Shown: positions 54,698-63,491 of the stretch, piece by piece | How the letters are laid out: the number at the start of each line of letters is the position of its first letter | Numbering within the stretch: position 1 is the first letter of the stretch | Assembly: GCA_025041195.1 (NCBI GenBank) | Contig: JAKCFM010000001.1 | Span: 992,001 to 1,056,000, forward strand | Direction: 5' to 3' | Source: Halobacteriales archaeon YIM A00013 | GTDB taxonomy: Archaea; Halobacteriota; Halobacteria; Halobacteriales; Haloarculaceae | Length of the DNA stretch: 64,000 nt | Made by a program: the position numbers and the translations under genes | The notes under the pieces: generated by a model | The model's input: the letters and a program-made list of their open reading frames with translations, nothing else | What the model was told of the DNA's origin: nothing | Database searches by the model: none

Positions 54698-55705
54698 GTG
54701 AACGAACTCCAGACGGGGCTAACGTCGTTGTTCGACATCGACATACCAATCGTTCAGGCACCGATCGGGAGCGCAAGCTGTCCGGCGCTCGCCGCGGCAG
54801 TGACCAACGCGGGCGGGCTCGGCTCGCTCGCGCTCAGCTGGCGATCGCCAGCGGACGCTCGGACGGCGGTTGAAACCGCGATGGCCCAGTCGACGGGGCC
54901 GATAGTCGCCAACATCGTGCTTGACGACGCGGCTGCAACGACGGCTCCCGAGACGCTGGTTGCGTGCTGTCTTGACGCTGACGTGCCAATCGTGTCGTTT
55001 TCGTTCGGCGACGGCAGCGAGTTCGTCGATCGATTGCACGCAAACGGAAGCACTGTCCTCCAGAGCGTTGGCTCGATTGACGCTGCCCGTTCGGCTGTTG
55101 CGGCAGATATCGATTGCATCGTTGGCCAGGGGATCGAAGCCGGTGGGCACGTCGAAGGGGAACTGACGACGCTGAGTCTGCTTCCCCAGCTCGTCGATGC
55201 GGTTGGGGAGGTGCCCGTGATCGCCGCCGGTGGGATTGCCGATGGGCGCGCCATTGCAGCAGCGCTCACGCTCGGTGCTGCGGGCGTCTGGATCGGTACC
55301 CGGTTTCTTGCAACCGCCGAAGCCACTATCCACGACACATATCGATCACGACTGGTGAGTGCCGAGAGTTCCGAAACAGTGCTTGGAACGCCCTTTGACG
55401 GTGGCTGGCCAGGAATGGCCCACAGGGTGCTCGAAACGGCACCCGTCAGCGAGTGGGTCGACGCTGGACGACCAGCACGGGAGAAACCGGGTGCTGGCGA
55501 GCGCGTCGGCACTACTCCCGATGGCGAGCCGATCGAACGCTACGACGACGTCCTCGCCGTTCCCGGCACGACGGGTGAGATCGAAACACTCCCCCTGTAC
55601 GCCGGCCAGGGTGTCGGGCAGATCGATCGCAGCAAACCGGCAGCGAGCGTCGTCACCGATCTCGCAACCGAGACACGAATCGCGCTCAACAATGCACCCG
55701 GCTGA
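54698..55705 (+). CDS. Nitronate monooxygenase-like (2-nitropropane dioxygenase family) flavoenzyme
   Basis: The protein fold begins at NELQTGLTSLFDIDIPIVQAPIGSA, and in-frame GTG codons at 54680, 54686 and 54698 precede it; I use 54698 (335 aa). The FMN-barrel signatures are NAGGLGSLALSW, CIVGQGIEAGGHVEG, VIAAGGIADGRAIAAALTLGA and VWIGTRFLAT. It is an NPD-type oxidase of nitronate or related substrates. It follows the oxidase gene by 56 bp. The long frame from 54521 overlaps that gene and has no family features before the listed start. Confidence 0.85.
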   Translation: MNELQTGLTSLFDIDIPIVQAPIGSASCPALAAAVTNAGGLGSLALSWRSPADARTAVETAMAQSTGPIVANIVLDDAAATTAPETLVACCLDADVPIVSFSFGDGSEFVDRLHANGSTVLQSVGSIDAARSAVAADIDCIVGQGIEAGGHVEGELTTLSLLPQLVDAVGEVPVIAAGGIADGRAIAAALTLGAAGVWIGTRFLATAEATIHDTYRSRLVSAESSETVLGTPFDGGWPGMAHRVLETAPVSEWVDAGRPAREKPGAGERVGTTPDGEPIERYDDVLAVPGTTGEIETLPLYAGQGVGQIDRSKPAASVVTDLATETRIALNNAPG

Positions 55706-55720
55706 CCATCGTCCAGTTAC

Positions 55721-56602
55721 TCAACTGTCCTGGTCGACAGCCGGAGACGGAACGATCAGTACCGGGATATCTGCGGTCCGAATCATTCGTTCGGCGACGC
55801 TGCCGAGCAACAGGCGATCGAGTCCCCTGCGGCCGTGTGTTCCGAGGACGAGCAGCCCAGCGTCGGTGTTTGCGATCGTCTCAGCGATCGCTTCGTGAAC
55901 AACGCCCGTAAAACAGTGTGTCTCAGTATCCAGGTCCGCAGGCGTTTGTTCAACGACCGCCGTGATCGCCTCGTTCGCTTCGGTTTCGAGCGCGCTTCTG
56001 ATCGGCGCTCGCGTGGCAAACTTCGTTTCGACCACCGAAAGGATGTGGAGCGTGGCGTCATACTGGCGAGCGAGATCGATTGCCTCCGCAACGGCCGACT
56101 GTGACCCAGCAGAGCCGTCGGTGGCAATGAGAATCGCGTCGTGCGACGCCGGTGCTGGTGGATCGGTCAGCTGAACGGTCATCACTGGTCGAGTAGAACG
56201 GCGGACGACCGAACTCGTGACGCTGCCGAGCAGATACCGGCGAACCCCCGTTCTGCCGTGTGTCCCCATGACGATGCAGTCAACGTCGTGCTGGTCGGCG
56301 TACGCGATGATTTCCGTCGCGGGATAGCCCTGTCTGATCGTTGTCGTCACCGATAGCTCATGGTCTGCCGACGCCACGGCTTCATCGACCGCTTCAACGG
56401 CTGCTTCACACTCTTTCTTTCGCGTCGCAAACACTGATTCCCAGACGCCAGCATCCGCTACCGACTCCTCCGTGTAGGCGAGTTCGATCACTGACAGCGC
56501 GTGTATCGTCGCCCCGTATCGGTGCGCCAGTTCAATCCCCTCCCGGACGGCTGCCGCCGTCCCGTCGCTCCCATCAGTGGGAATGAGCACCGACTCATAC
56601 AT
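55721..56602 (-). CDS. Tandem universal-stress protein (UspA x2)
   Basis: From ATG 56602 the 293-aa protein has two Usp domains. The first opens YESVLIPTDGSDGTAAA and ends with GTHGRTGVRRYLLGSVTSSVV. The second opens DAILIATDGSAGSQSA and ends with GTHGRRGLDRLLLGSVAERMI. Both keep the ATP-binding pattern G-x2-G-x9-G-S. Cytosolic nucleotide-binding stress protein. It is convergent with the nitronate monooxygenase-like gene. Confidence 0.93.
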   Translation of the reverse strand: MYESVLIPTDGSDGTAAAVREGIELAHRYGATIHALSVIELAYTEESVADAGVWESVFATRKKECEAAVEAVDEAVASADHELSVTTTIRQGYPATEIIAYADQHDVDCIVMGTHGRTGVRRYLLGSVTSSVVRRSTRPVMTVQLTDPPAPASHDAILIATDGSAGSQSAVAEAIDLARQYDATLHILSVVETKFATRAPIRSALETEANEAITAVVEQTPADLDTETHCFTGVVHEAIAETIANTDAGLLVLGTHGRRGLDRLLLGSVAERMIRTADIPVLIVPSPAVDQDS

Positions 56603-56754
56603 GTGTATACGTAGCACACGGACGGGCTTAATCAGGGTGGTCTGTTGTCGTGAGACAGCCCCACCAGTCGCCTGCAGCAGCCGGGAGCCAGCGACCGCAG
56701 ATCACCGGTGTAGGAACTCTGTCACCCATCAATATCAGAAGATAGGACCTAAGC

Positions 56755-56797
56755 CCCCTTCCTCACCGACTGAACGGAGTGAGTGAGTAGGGAGGGG
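56755..56797 (+). repeat. Relic right end of an IS1341-type element: hairpin and GAGTGAGTAGGG repeat
   Basis: CCCCTTCCT (56755-56763) pairs with AGGGAGGGG (56789-56797, one G-T pair), with CTCAC/GTGAG nested inside. The 17-mer GAGTGAGTAGGGAGGGG (56781-56797) recurs with one change (GAGTGAGTAGGGCGGGG) at 58223-58239, the right end of the intact element. Both copies continue to AGTTC within a few bases. This suggests a second, TnpB-less right end or guide-RNA scaffold relic upstream of the intact element. Confidence 0.5.
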
Positions 56798-56885
56798 ATA
56801 CAGTTCCGCAGAGTTCCCTGACACGTACGGCGCTCGGCCCCATAATCGAAGTAATTAATATATATCCATTCGGTATATACATATA

Positions 56886-57005
56886 GTGAAGGGGAAGCCA
56901 ATCAACATCAGCGGTGACCAGGACGAGTGGATTCAGGCGAATCGTCTGCATCTCTCTTCATTCAACCGCGATAAATTGGACAAGCTCATCGAAGACCGTT
57001 CATAG
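56886..57005 (+). CDS. 39-aa ribbon-helix-helix-like protein upstream of tnpB
   Basis: A GTG at 56886 to TAG at 57003-57005 gives 39 residues: KGKPINISGDQDEWIQANRL, then HLSSFNRDKLDKLIEDRS. This reads like a short RHH (CopG/MetJ-type): a beta strand KPINI, a helix, a turn and a second helix SFNRDKLDKLI. Directly after its stop tnpB begins (57006). The TATA-like TTAATATATAT is 25-30 nt upstream of the GTG. It is shorter than a full RHH, so possibly a regulator of the element or a decayed gene. Confidence 0.5.
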   Translation: MKGKPINISGDQDEWIQANRLHLSSFNRDKLDKLIEDRS

Positions 57006-58232
57006 ATGAAATACAACTACCGGTACAGACTCGACCCGTCCGATGCTCTCCAAGAGACGTTGGACCGGCATCGGGATCTGTATCGGCAAGTGTACAACCA
57101 CTTTCTCTATCGACTCAACCAAGAAGACGAGACGACGAAATACGGTGAAATCAATCAGCTTCCGTCGATTAAGCAGTGGTGGGACGACCTCACCGGCCTG
57201 TATTCCCGAACGCTACAGAACGTCGTTGAGAGATTGTACACCAACCTCTCACGGCTGGAGGTCGCGAAGGAAAATGGTCGTGAGGTTGGCCTGCTCAAGT
57301 GGAAAGCGCCGACCGAGTACCGATCATTCACGTATAGACAGTCTGGGTTCGAGCTCAAGAACACGAGTGGTCAGACCGTCCTACGGCTTTCAAAGATCGG
57401 AACAATACCTGTTCATTTCCACCGAGAGATCCCCGAGAACGCGACTATCAAACAGGTTACGGTGAAAAAGGAACCGACGGGCGAGTGGTTCGCCACATTC
57501 GGCGTCGAAACGCCCGAAGAACCACCTAAAAAACCCGAAAACCCCGAGAAGTGCGTCGGTATCGACGTGGGGATTCTCAAGTACGCTCACGACACCGATG
57601 GAACCGCCGTCGAATCGCTTGATCTCTCGGACGAACGTGAACGATTGGAACGCGAACAACGGAAGCTCTCGCGGAAAGAGCACGGCTCCAACAACTGGGA
57701 GAAACAGCGGAAGGTCGTTGCTGAGCGCCACGCCGATCTCAAGCGAAAGCGCCGGGATTTCCTCCATAAACTGTCGGGTTACTATGCCAGTGAATACGAT
57801 CTCGTCGCTGTCGAAGACTTGAACGTCGCCGGAATGATGCAGTTCGATTCAAACTCCCGAAACCGCGCATCCGCCGCCTGGGGGACTTTTCTCCGGATGC
57901 TTGAGTATAAATGCGAACGAGAAGGCACGCACTATGTTCCGGTCGAGCCGAAAGATACCACCAAAGAGTGTGCGGTTTGCGGCGTTAAAACCAATAAACC
58001 GTTGTCGGTCCGCGAACACTCCTGTCCATCATGTGGCTTCACGGCGGACAGGGATGCGAACGCCGCCTGGAACATTCTTTCAAGCGGCCTCGAAGAAATA
58101 GGAGTGGGATACTCCGAATCAATGCCTGTGGAGACTGCACTCCCTGAAGATACATCTGTATCTGCAAAGTTCGTCGTGGAAACAGGAAGTCCCGACCTCA
58201 AGGAACGAGCCGTGTCAGCGGCGAGTGAGTAG
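57006..58232 (+). CDS. tnpB: TnpB RNA-guided nuclease (IS1341-type)
   Basis: TnpB is a guide-RNA-directed DNA nuclease, ancestor of Cas12. The 408-aa chain starts with the conserved KYNYRYRLDPSDALQETL helical part, then RuvC-like catalytic residues Asp187 (GIDVGILKYA), Glu270 (VAVEDLNVAG) and Asp350 (TADRDANAAWNI). The zinc finger is Cys322, Cys325, Cys340, Cys343. All are intact, so it could be active. The guide RNA would overlap the 3' end of the gene and continue past 58232. Confidence 0.92.
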   Translation: MKYNYRYRLDPSDALQETLDRHRDLYRQVYNHFLYRLNQEDETTKYGEINQLPSIKQWWDDLTGLYSRTLQNVVERLYTNLSRLEVAKENGREVGLLKWKAPTEYRSFTYRQSGFELKNTSGQTVLRLSKIGTIPVHFHREIPENATIKQVTVKKEPTGEWFATFGVETPEEPPKKPENPEKCVGIDVGILKYAHDTDGTAVESLDLSDERERLEREQRKLSRKEHGSNNWEKQRKVVAERHADLKRKRRDFLHKLSGYYASEYDLVAVEDLNVAGMMQFDSNSRNRASAAWGTFLRMLEYKCEREGTHYVPVEPKDTTKECAVCGVKTNKPLSVREHSCPSCGFTADRDANAAWNILSSGLEEIGVGYSESMPVETALPEDTSVSAKFVVETGSPDLKERAVSAASE

Positions 58233-58255
58233 GGCGGGGTAGTTCACCCATGATC
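58223..58255 (+). ncRNA. Putative guide-RNA (omega/reRNA) scaffold end at IS right end
   Basis: The tnpB tail has GAGTGAGTAGGGCGGGG (58223-58239) pairing upstream with TCCCGACCT with one mismatch, followed by GGGT-AGTTC-ACCC, a small hairpin. This is where TnpB-linked RNAs end and the host-derived guide starts (about 58250 on). Transcription and length are not visible from sequence. Confidence 0.4.
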
Positions 58256-58334
58256 GTTATGCAGTGCCAATGGGACAGTTCATCCGGAGAGCGAACGTCT
58301 TTATTCGGTCGTCGAGAAATACAGACAGTTTCTC

Positions 58335-59780
58335 ATGGTTCGCTTTCCAAACCCGATACGACTGCTGGTCCTCTGTATCGGTCGCGCGCTGTCTCGGCTC
58401 GGGCTGATCGATTCTGAGCGCGCGCGTCGGACGACGGAGCTGGCCTGGCCACGGATCGTGACTGGTATTGCCCGCATGTCGAAAAACGCAGTCGACGTCG
58501 CGATGGTGGGGATTGCACTCGGCTCAACGGCAATCGCCGGTGTCGGCCTTGCCGGTCCGTACTGGGGACTTGCGTTTGCTATTGGCGGTGGAATCGCGGC
58601 TGGAACGATCGCGCTCGTCTCACAGCGATTCGGTGCCGAGCAGTTTCACGAGATGGGCACCGCCATTCGAACGAGCCTTGTGCTCGTCATCGCGCTCACA
58701 GTGCCAATCACCGCCGTCTTTTTTGCGGTTCCAGAGACGCTACTCGGGCTGTTAAGCAACGATCCAGGAGTGATCGATTTCGGAACGCGCTATCTACGGC
58801 TGGTCGGGCTGGGAATTCCGTTCGCCGCGATCAATCTCGTCTGGAGTCGTGTCTTCATTGGTATTGATGACGCCTGGACGCCGATGGTGCTGCGAGCGGG
58901 CGGGGCGCTCTCAAACATCGTCATCAACGCGATCGCAATCTTCGGGCTTGGGCTTGGCGTCGAAGGGGCTGCCATAGGGACGGTGCTCTCGAACGTCTTG
59001 GTCGCAGGGGCGTTCTTCTGGATTCTCGTCCGCGGCGGGCTTCCCGGTGGGAAGGAACTCCCACTCACCCTCGATCCGTTCGGTCAGTACTTCGATGCAG
59101 GACTCGGTCGACAGCTGATCGAGATCGGCGTCCCAGTTATGGGTCGAAATGGCGTCTGGACCGTTGCCGAGTTCCCGATGCTCGCTATCGTCGCCTGGTT
59201 TGGCCCGTCTGTTATGGCGGCGTATGTGATTGCGCGACGCATCTGGGGAGTCATGAACACGCCCGGCTGGGGCTTTGGCCTGGCAGCCAGCAGTCTCGTT
59301 GGTCAGTCGCTCGGAACTGGCGACGAGGCCACTGCCGAGGCGTACGGCCGCGAAATCATCCGGTTTTCGGTCGTCGTGTATCTCGTCTCTGCGATCTGCG
59401 TCTTCGTGTTCGCCGAACCGCTTGTTCAGTCGTTCGTTGATGGAACGGCCACCCGAACGGTCGATGTTGGCGTCTCACTCGTCTCGGTGGCGTGTCTGGC
59501 GATCTTGCTCCAGGGCGTCTCTGGAGGGGCTGCCGGGCTGCTTGACGCCAGTGGTGACACTCGCTGGACGTTCTACAGCCAGGCCGTCGGGATGTTTGGC
59601 GTCTCGATACCACTAACATATCTCGGAGCCACGACCGCACTTGGTATCTGGGGGCTGTATCTTGCCTTTCTCGCAGAAACTGCGATTCCGGCTGCGCTCA
59701 ACTACTATCGGTTTTACTCCAACGCCTGGAAACGCGTCAGTCGGGCCTATCGCGTGGATGGGGCGGTCGCTGACGATTAA
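58335..59780 (+). CDS. MATE-family efflux transporter
   Basis: A 481-aa membrane protein of 12 predicted spans. N-terminal region with RARRTTELAWPRIVTGIARM precedes TM1, and the MATE motifs are MSKNAVDVAMVGIALGSTAIAGV in pieces, AIGGGIAAGTIALVSQRFGAEQ and FAAINLVWSRVFIGIDDAWTP. The second half repeats the pattern (VPVMGRNGVWTVAEFP, NTPGWGFGLAASSLVGQSLG). Likely exports drugs or cationic metabolites in exchange for Na+ or H+. ATG 58335 with a TTTATTC box 30 nt upstream. Confidence 0.92.
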   Translation: MVRFPNPIRLLVLCIGRALSRLGLIDSERARRTTELAWPRIVTGIARMSKNAVDVAMVGIALGSTAIAGVGLAGPYWGLAFAIGGGIAAGTIALVSQRFGAEQFHEMGTAIRTSLVLVIALTVPITAVFFAVPETLLGLLSNDPGVIDFGTRYLRLVGLGIPFAAINLVWSRVFIGIDDAWTPMVLRAGGALSNIVINAIAIFGLGLGVEGAAIGTVLSNVLVAGAFFWILVRGGLPGGKELPLTLDPFGQYFDAGLGRQLIEIGVPVMGRNGVWTVAEFPMLAIVAWFGPSVMAAYVIARRIWGVMNTPGWGFGLAASSLVGQSLGTGDEATAEAYGREIIRFSVVVYLVSAICVFVFAEPLVQSFVDGTATRTVDVGVSLVSVACLAILLQGVSGGAAGLLDASGDTRWTFYSQAVGMFGVSIPLTYLGATTALGIWGLYLAFLAETAIPAALNYYRFYSNAWKRVSRAYRVDGAVADD

Positions 59781-59878
59781 ATTCGCTCACCACCGAACTA
59801 TTCCGTCAGTTGTCCGAACACCATTATTATTTTGATACACTGTCGTTTTATCGGCGGAGATGTTCTACGAATAGATGG

Positions 59879-60583
59879 ATGCAGTTCAACAGCGTGGCAG
59901 ATTGCGTTCTGTCTACCGTGCCCGCACTCACCCCATCCCACGTGCAGGTCGGCGAAGCAATTGTTGGTTTGACATTCGAATGGGTAGTTCTAGTCTCGGC
60001 GATTGGCGGTGGTGCTGGAGGCATCGCACTGATCGGGACGTGTACGTCGGTGTCGACGGATATGGATCGACGATTCAGGGGGCGGCTGAAAATGGTTGTC
60101 GGCGCGGTGCTGGTCGGGCTCGGCCTCAGTACTGTGGGGCCACACCTACTGGATCAGTCCGTGCTCGCCAGTGTGGGCGCACTCTGTGGTGGCGTGCTGG
60201 TATGGGCGATCGGAATGTGCAGCAGTGGCAAAACAGTGACGGCAACCGTGACGACGCTCATCATACACCAGTGTCTTGAGGGGATGGCTCTTGCGACGGC
60301 GTACGTTACGGGTGGTGTCGTGGGCGTCGCAGCAGCGATCGCGCTCACCGGACACACTGCCTTCGAAACGGCGATCGTCGGCGCCGCTGCGGTGACGGTT
60401 GACCGTGCGTTCTGGGGTGCGATCGCAATCGTCGCAATGCAATCCGTCTACGTGCTGGCCGCCCTTACGACGTTCCTCATAGAGTACACGATGACGGACG
60501 AATTCGAGCTGCTGTTTGCGAGCCTCATTGGTGGGGCGATGATCACGGCAGGAGTGGGCGAGCTCCGTGAGAGTATGGGGTAG
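59879..60583 (+). CDS. ZIP-like predicted metal transporter (divergent)
   Basis: From ATG 59879 the 234-aa protein has about seven to eight hydrophobic segments. LIIHQCLEGMALATAYV resembles ZIP TM4 (His, Glu, Gly), and LTGHTAFETAIVGAAA may be the TM5 counterpart. The usual second HxxxE pair of ZIP is only partly kept, so this is a distant member or a look-alike. GTTTTATC (59845-59852) is well placed for a leaderless start, so the frame from a TTG at 59810 is rejected. Ends 1 bp from the convergent FecCD gene. Confidence 0.55.
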   Translation: MQFNSVADCVLSTVPALTPSHVQVGEAIVGLTFEWVVLVSAIGGGAGGIALIGTCTSVSTDMDRRFRGRLKMVVGAVLVGLGLSTVGPHLLDQSVLASVGALCGGVLVWAIGMCSSGKTVTATVTTLIIHQCLEGMALATAYVTGGVVGVAAAIALTGHTAFETAIVGAAAVTVDRAFWGAIAIVAMQSVYVLAALTTFLIEYTMTDEFELLFASLIGGAMITAGVGELRESMG

Positions 60584-60584
60584 C

Positions 60585-61754
60585 CTACACTTCGCCAATC
60601 TTCTGGCGCTTTCGCATGAGATAGAGGAAGTATGGCCCACCAAGGAGCCCGGTGACGATGCCGACAGGGAGTTGCTGTCCGGACGCACCGAGCAGTTCGA
60701 GACCCAGTCGCGCTCCAACGTCCGCGACAACCATCAGCGCTGGTCCGGCGAAGAGACAGCCAACAATCAGCTTTCGGTGGTCGCTCCCAACGATCGTTCG
60801 CACCAGATGTGGAACGATCAGGCCAACGAAGCTCACCACGCCGGCCACAGCAATGCTTGCTGCGGCGGCGAGAACGCCGATACCGGCGAGCCCGAGACGG
60901 ACGCGTTCGACGGACATCCCGAGTGATTTCGCCGTCCGCTCACCGAGGACAAGCACGTTGAGCTGTCTGGCACCGATGAGCACGAGCAACACCACGAGCA
61001 GCGTCCAGGGGCCGGCCATCCGAACCTGTTCCCAGCCGACACCGGTCAGCGAACCGGTCATCCACTGCATGGCTGACTGTGCAGTGCCGATATCGGCAGC
61101 GAACAGGAACATCGCCCGCTGAACCGACTGAAAGACGGTACCGACGATGATCCCGGCGAGCACAAGCCGAACGGGAGAAGTCCCGTTTTTCCAGGCGATC
61201 ACGTAGACAATCCCAAACGCAATCGCGCCGCCCAGTGCGGCAAACAGCGGCAGAAATGTGGATAATCCAGGGAACATCACGAGCGTCACCAGGATCACGA
61301 CACCCGCACCGTTCGAGACACCGAGAATAAACGGGCTCGCGAGTTCGTTCTGCGTGACGGCCTGAAAGATCGTCCCGGAGATGGCGAGATTCATCCCGAC
61401 CAGAATCGCGACGATCACCCGCGGCAGACGAATCGTCCAGACGACAGTGGTCGCCGTATCAAGCGCCCGCAGCGAGGCTTCGCTTCCGAACAGCGTCGTC
61501 GTTGCCCCCGAACCGAGGAAAAATGACACCAGCAGTTTTGGATCGAACACCACTGATGGATCCGTCACCGCCTCGACGACGGTGCCAAATGACATGTTGT
61601 ACGCACCGAATCGGACCTGAATGAGCCCACCGAGAACGACCAGTGCCACGCTGACGACGGCGAGTCCAATCAACGACGGATCCGTCGGGATGAAATCACG
61701 GACCGTCCGTCTGCCAGCAGGGTCGTCGATCGAACTGCTTTCACCACTGGTCAT
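60585..61754 (-). CDS. FecCD-family ABC permease (iron-siderophore/cobalamin type)
   Basis: From ATG 61754 the 389-aa protein has about ten spans and FecCD signatures: RLPRVIVAILVGMNLAISGTIFQ in pieces, NELASPFILGVSNGAG, GERTAKSLGMSVERVR and VGLIVPHLVRTIVGSDHRK. No binding protein or ATPase gene is beside it, so partners must be elsewhere. A DtxR-type palindrome upstream implies iron control, which favours siderophore or heme over cobalamin. Length is typical. Confidence 0.9.
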   Translation of the reverse strand: MTSGESSSIDDPAGRRTVRDFIPTDPSLIGLAVVSVALVVLGGLIQVRFGAYNMSFGTVVEAVTDPSVVFDPKLLVSFFLGSGATTTLFGSEASLRALDTATTVVWTIRLPRVIVAILVGMNLAISGTIFQAVTQNELASPFILGVSNGAGVVILVTLVMFPGLSTFLPLFAALGGAIAFGIVYVIAWKNGTSPVRLVLAGIIVGTVFQSVQRAMFLFAADIGTAQSAMQWMTGSLTGVGWEQVRMAGPWTLLVVLLVLIGARQLNVLVLGERTAKSLGMSVERVRLGLAGIGVLAAAASIAVAGVVSFVGLIVPHLVRTIVGSDHRKLIVGCLFAGPALMVVADVGARLGLELLGASGQQLPVGIVTGLLGGPYFLYLMRKRQKIGEV

Positions 61755-61834
61755 GGCCACCGCTCTGCTGAATCCAGTGAACAATCACCACAACGGTCGG
61801 AGGATGGACGGAGTCGAGAAGCCCTGATCATGTA

Positions 61835-61850
61835 TTTAGGTCTCCCTAAA
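61835..61850. promoter_or_regulatory. DtxR/SirR-type iron box upstream of fecCD
   Basis: TTTAGG (61835-61840) and CCTAAA (61845-61850) are perfect inverted repeats separated by TCTC. This is the half-site pattern (TTAGG...CCTAA) of DtxR-family regulators such as the haloarchaeal Idr proteins. It lies about 80-95 nt before the fecCD start on the minus strand, in promoter range. Confidence 0.65.
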
Positions 61851-62012
61851 AGATCATAAGCACAACGGATTCCGGATGCTCCACGCCGATACATTCGAGT
61901 TTATGATCGAACGCCATCACTCGCTATTTGCTGTGTACTGGCACAAAGACCGCTAGAATCGGGAGTCAACAACAGATCTGTATCGTGTAAGCCCTATATT
62001 GTCGAATTCTAC

Positions 62013-63314
62013 TCACAGCAGTGCGGAGAAGACGAGATACGATCCAATCGTCGCGAGCGTCGGCGTAAGAATCCAGAGAAACACCACTCGCTGTGTTGCG
62101 ACCCGGTCGAACATCACGGGCGGATCACGGAGGAGTTGGTCCTGTGATTCTTCGCCCACTCCCGGGACGGTGTGGGGATCAAGTGGTTTCGTTTCCACGT
62201 CGGGTTCAGTCGCGAGTTCGCCGATCGTCGGTCCGCGTGCGCGCTCGGTTTCGGGGTCTGGCTCGGCAGTTTCTGCGAGCAGTGCATCCGTGGAGAGCTC
62301 TCGTGCTCTGTCTGCAGATGATCTGACGGCAAGGGTTGGCTCCGTATCAATGACGGTTTTACTCGCACCAACGAGGGTCGTGTGTCGACTTGAACGGCCC
62401 CAGCCGAGCCCAATGATTGCTGACGTGGTACTCACCGCGAGACTGGCTGGGACACCGAGATCGGAAAGCACCGTGATGATCGTCGCACCGACGACGGAGA
62501 CGAGGAGTGCTGCAAGGATTGGGAGATCAGTAAGCCCATCGCCAACCGTATCGAGCGTTCGTCTCGCAATGGTGAACCCGCCGAGACCGATCGCCGCAAT
62601 GGCAAGAATGATTCCCTGGCTGGCTGTCAGCGAGCCACTGCCGACGAGTGGCGCGATCGCGTTCGCAGCGTTTGATGCGCCGGCCGAAAACGCATTATAA
62701 CAGGCTACAATCAGGACGAATACCGCTCCAACGATGTCTCGTGGTTGTGCCCGTTCGTTGAGTGATATGTGTGGGAGTAGCCCAGATCGCTCAACCCTCA
62801 CCAGACCGGCTTCGAACCGTGTGAACGACACCCGCGCGTCGAGATGTGGATAGAGATACCGACCAAACAGAAATCCAATCCAGAACGCAGCGAGTGGCGC
62901 TATGATCCACGCCGTGACGATACCGAACATCATCGACTCGTTGAGCGACCCCGTTGCGAGTCCAAGCCCGGCAATCGAACCAACAGCCGTCATCGATGTC
63001 GACGCCGGAACGCCATAGACGTTCGAGAGCAACAGCGTCGCACCGGTGAAAAACAACACCACAATGCTCGCAAGCAGCGTGAATTCTCGCTGTGGAACGA
63101 TTCCCTCACTCATCGTAGTGATGACGTTTCGACCAACGGTCCACCCACCAATTAGCGCAAACAGGGTGAACAACGAGGCAGCGGTCGTCTTGTTGACGAT
63201 TTTCCCCCCAACTGCCGGTCCAAACGCGACGCCAGTTGAGGAGCCGCCAATGTTGTATCCAACGAACGCTGCAACGAGTAACCCAATGAGGACGATTCCG
63301 CTCATCACGATCAT
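62013..63314 (-). CDS. pit: PiT-family inorganic phosphate transporter
   Basis: From ATG 63314 (a second ATG at 63305 also fits) the 433-aa protein has about ten spans. The two PiT repeats are seen at VGYNIGGSSTGVAFGPAVGG and AFSAGASNAANAIAPLVGS, and the domain repeats GVPASTSMTAVGSIAG and GVPASLAVSTTSAIIGLG. A cytosolic loop (about residues 335-400) is rich in charged residues, and the C-terminal span closes the fold. Sodium- or proton-coupled phosphate uptake. It lies 258 bp upstream of fecCD on the same strand. Confidence 0.92.
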   Translation of the reverse strand: MIVMSGIVLIGLLVAAFVGYNIGGSSTGVAFGPAVGGKIVNKTTAASLFTLFALIGGWTVGRNVITTMSEGIVPQREFTLLASIVVLFFTGATLLLSNVYGVPASTSMTAVGSIAGLGLATGSLNESMMFGIVTAWIIAPLAAFWIGFLFGRYLYPHLDARVSFTRFEAGLVRVERSGLLPHISLNERAQPRDIVGAVFVLIVACYNAFSAGASNAANAIAPLVGSGSLTASQGIILAIAAIGLGGFTIARRTLDTVGDGLTDLPILAALLVSVVGATIITVLSDLGVPASLAVSTTSAIIGLGWGRSSRHTTLVGASKTVIDTEPTLAVRSSADRARELSTDALLAETAEPDPETERARGPTIGELATEPDVETKPLDPHTVPGVGEESQDQLLRDPPVMFDRVATQRVVFLWILTPTLATIGSYLVFSALL

Positions 63315-63491
63315 ACGGATTTCGTTCACACAGTGGCTGCCTAATGATTGGCAACGATGAAACGAAGACAGATCCATACCTTTCAACGGCCGCGTAGTAA
63401 AGGCCGAACGACTTTTGTGTAATCTCTGTAATGTGAGTGGCGTGCACGCAATAACTGCGAGCGATTTGTCCGTCTGGTGGAGTGATCGTCG

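Larger units (their letters stand above)
56850..58255 (+). mobile_element. IS200/IS605-group, IS1341-type element carrying TnpB only
   Basis: It contains a small frame, tnpB and a right-end hairpin, but no tnpA. The right end is near 58223-58255 (TCCCGACCT hairpin with AGGGCGGGG, then TAGTTCACCC). The left limit is uncertain, somewhere between 56800 and 56886. An AT-rich promoter-like run with TTAATATATAT (56856-56866) precedes the small frame. Confidence 0.75.

Noticed and set aside
53340-54776. 478-codon minus-strand frame opposite the aldonolactone oxidase
   Set aside because: Arg-rich composition without a domain; the plus-strand flavoprotein has FAD and HWxK motifs.
61876-61956. 26-codon frame between fecCD and pit
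   Set aside because: Too short to support, no TATA box or conserved motif seen.
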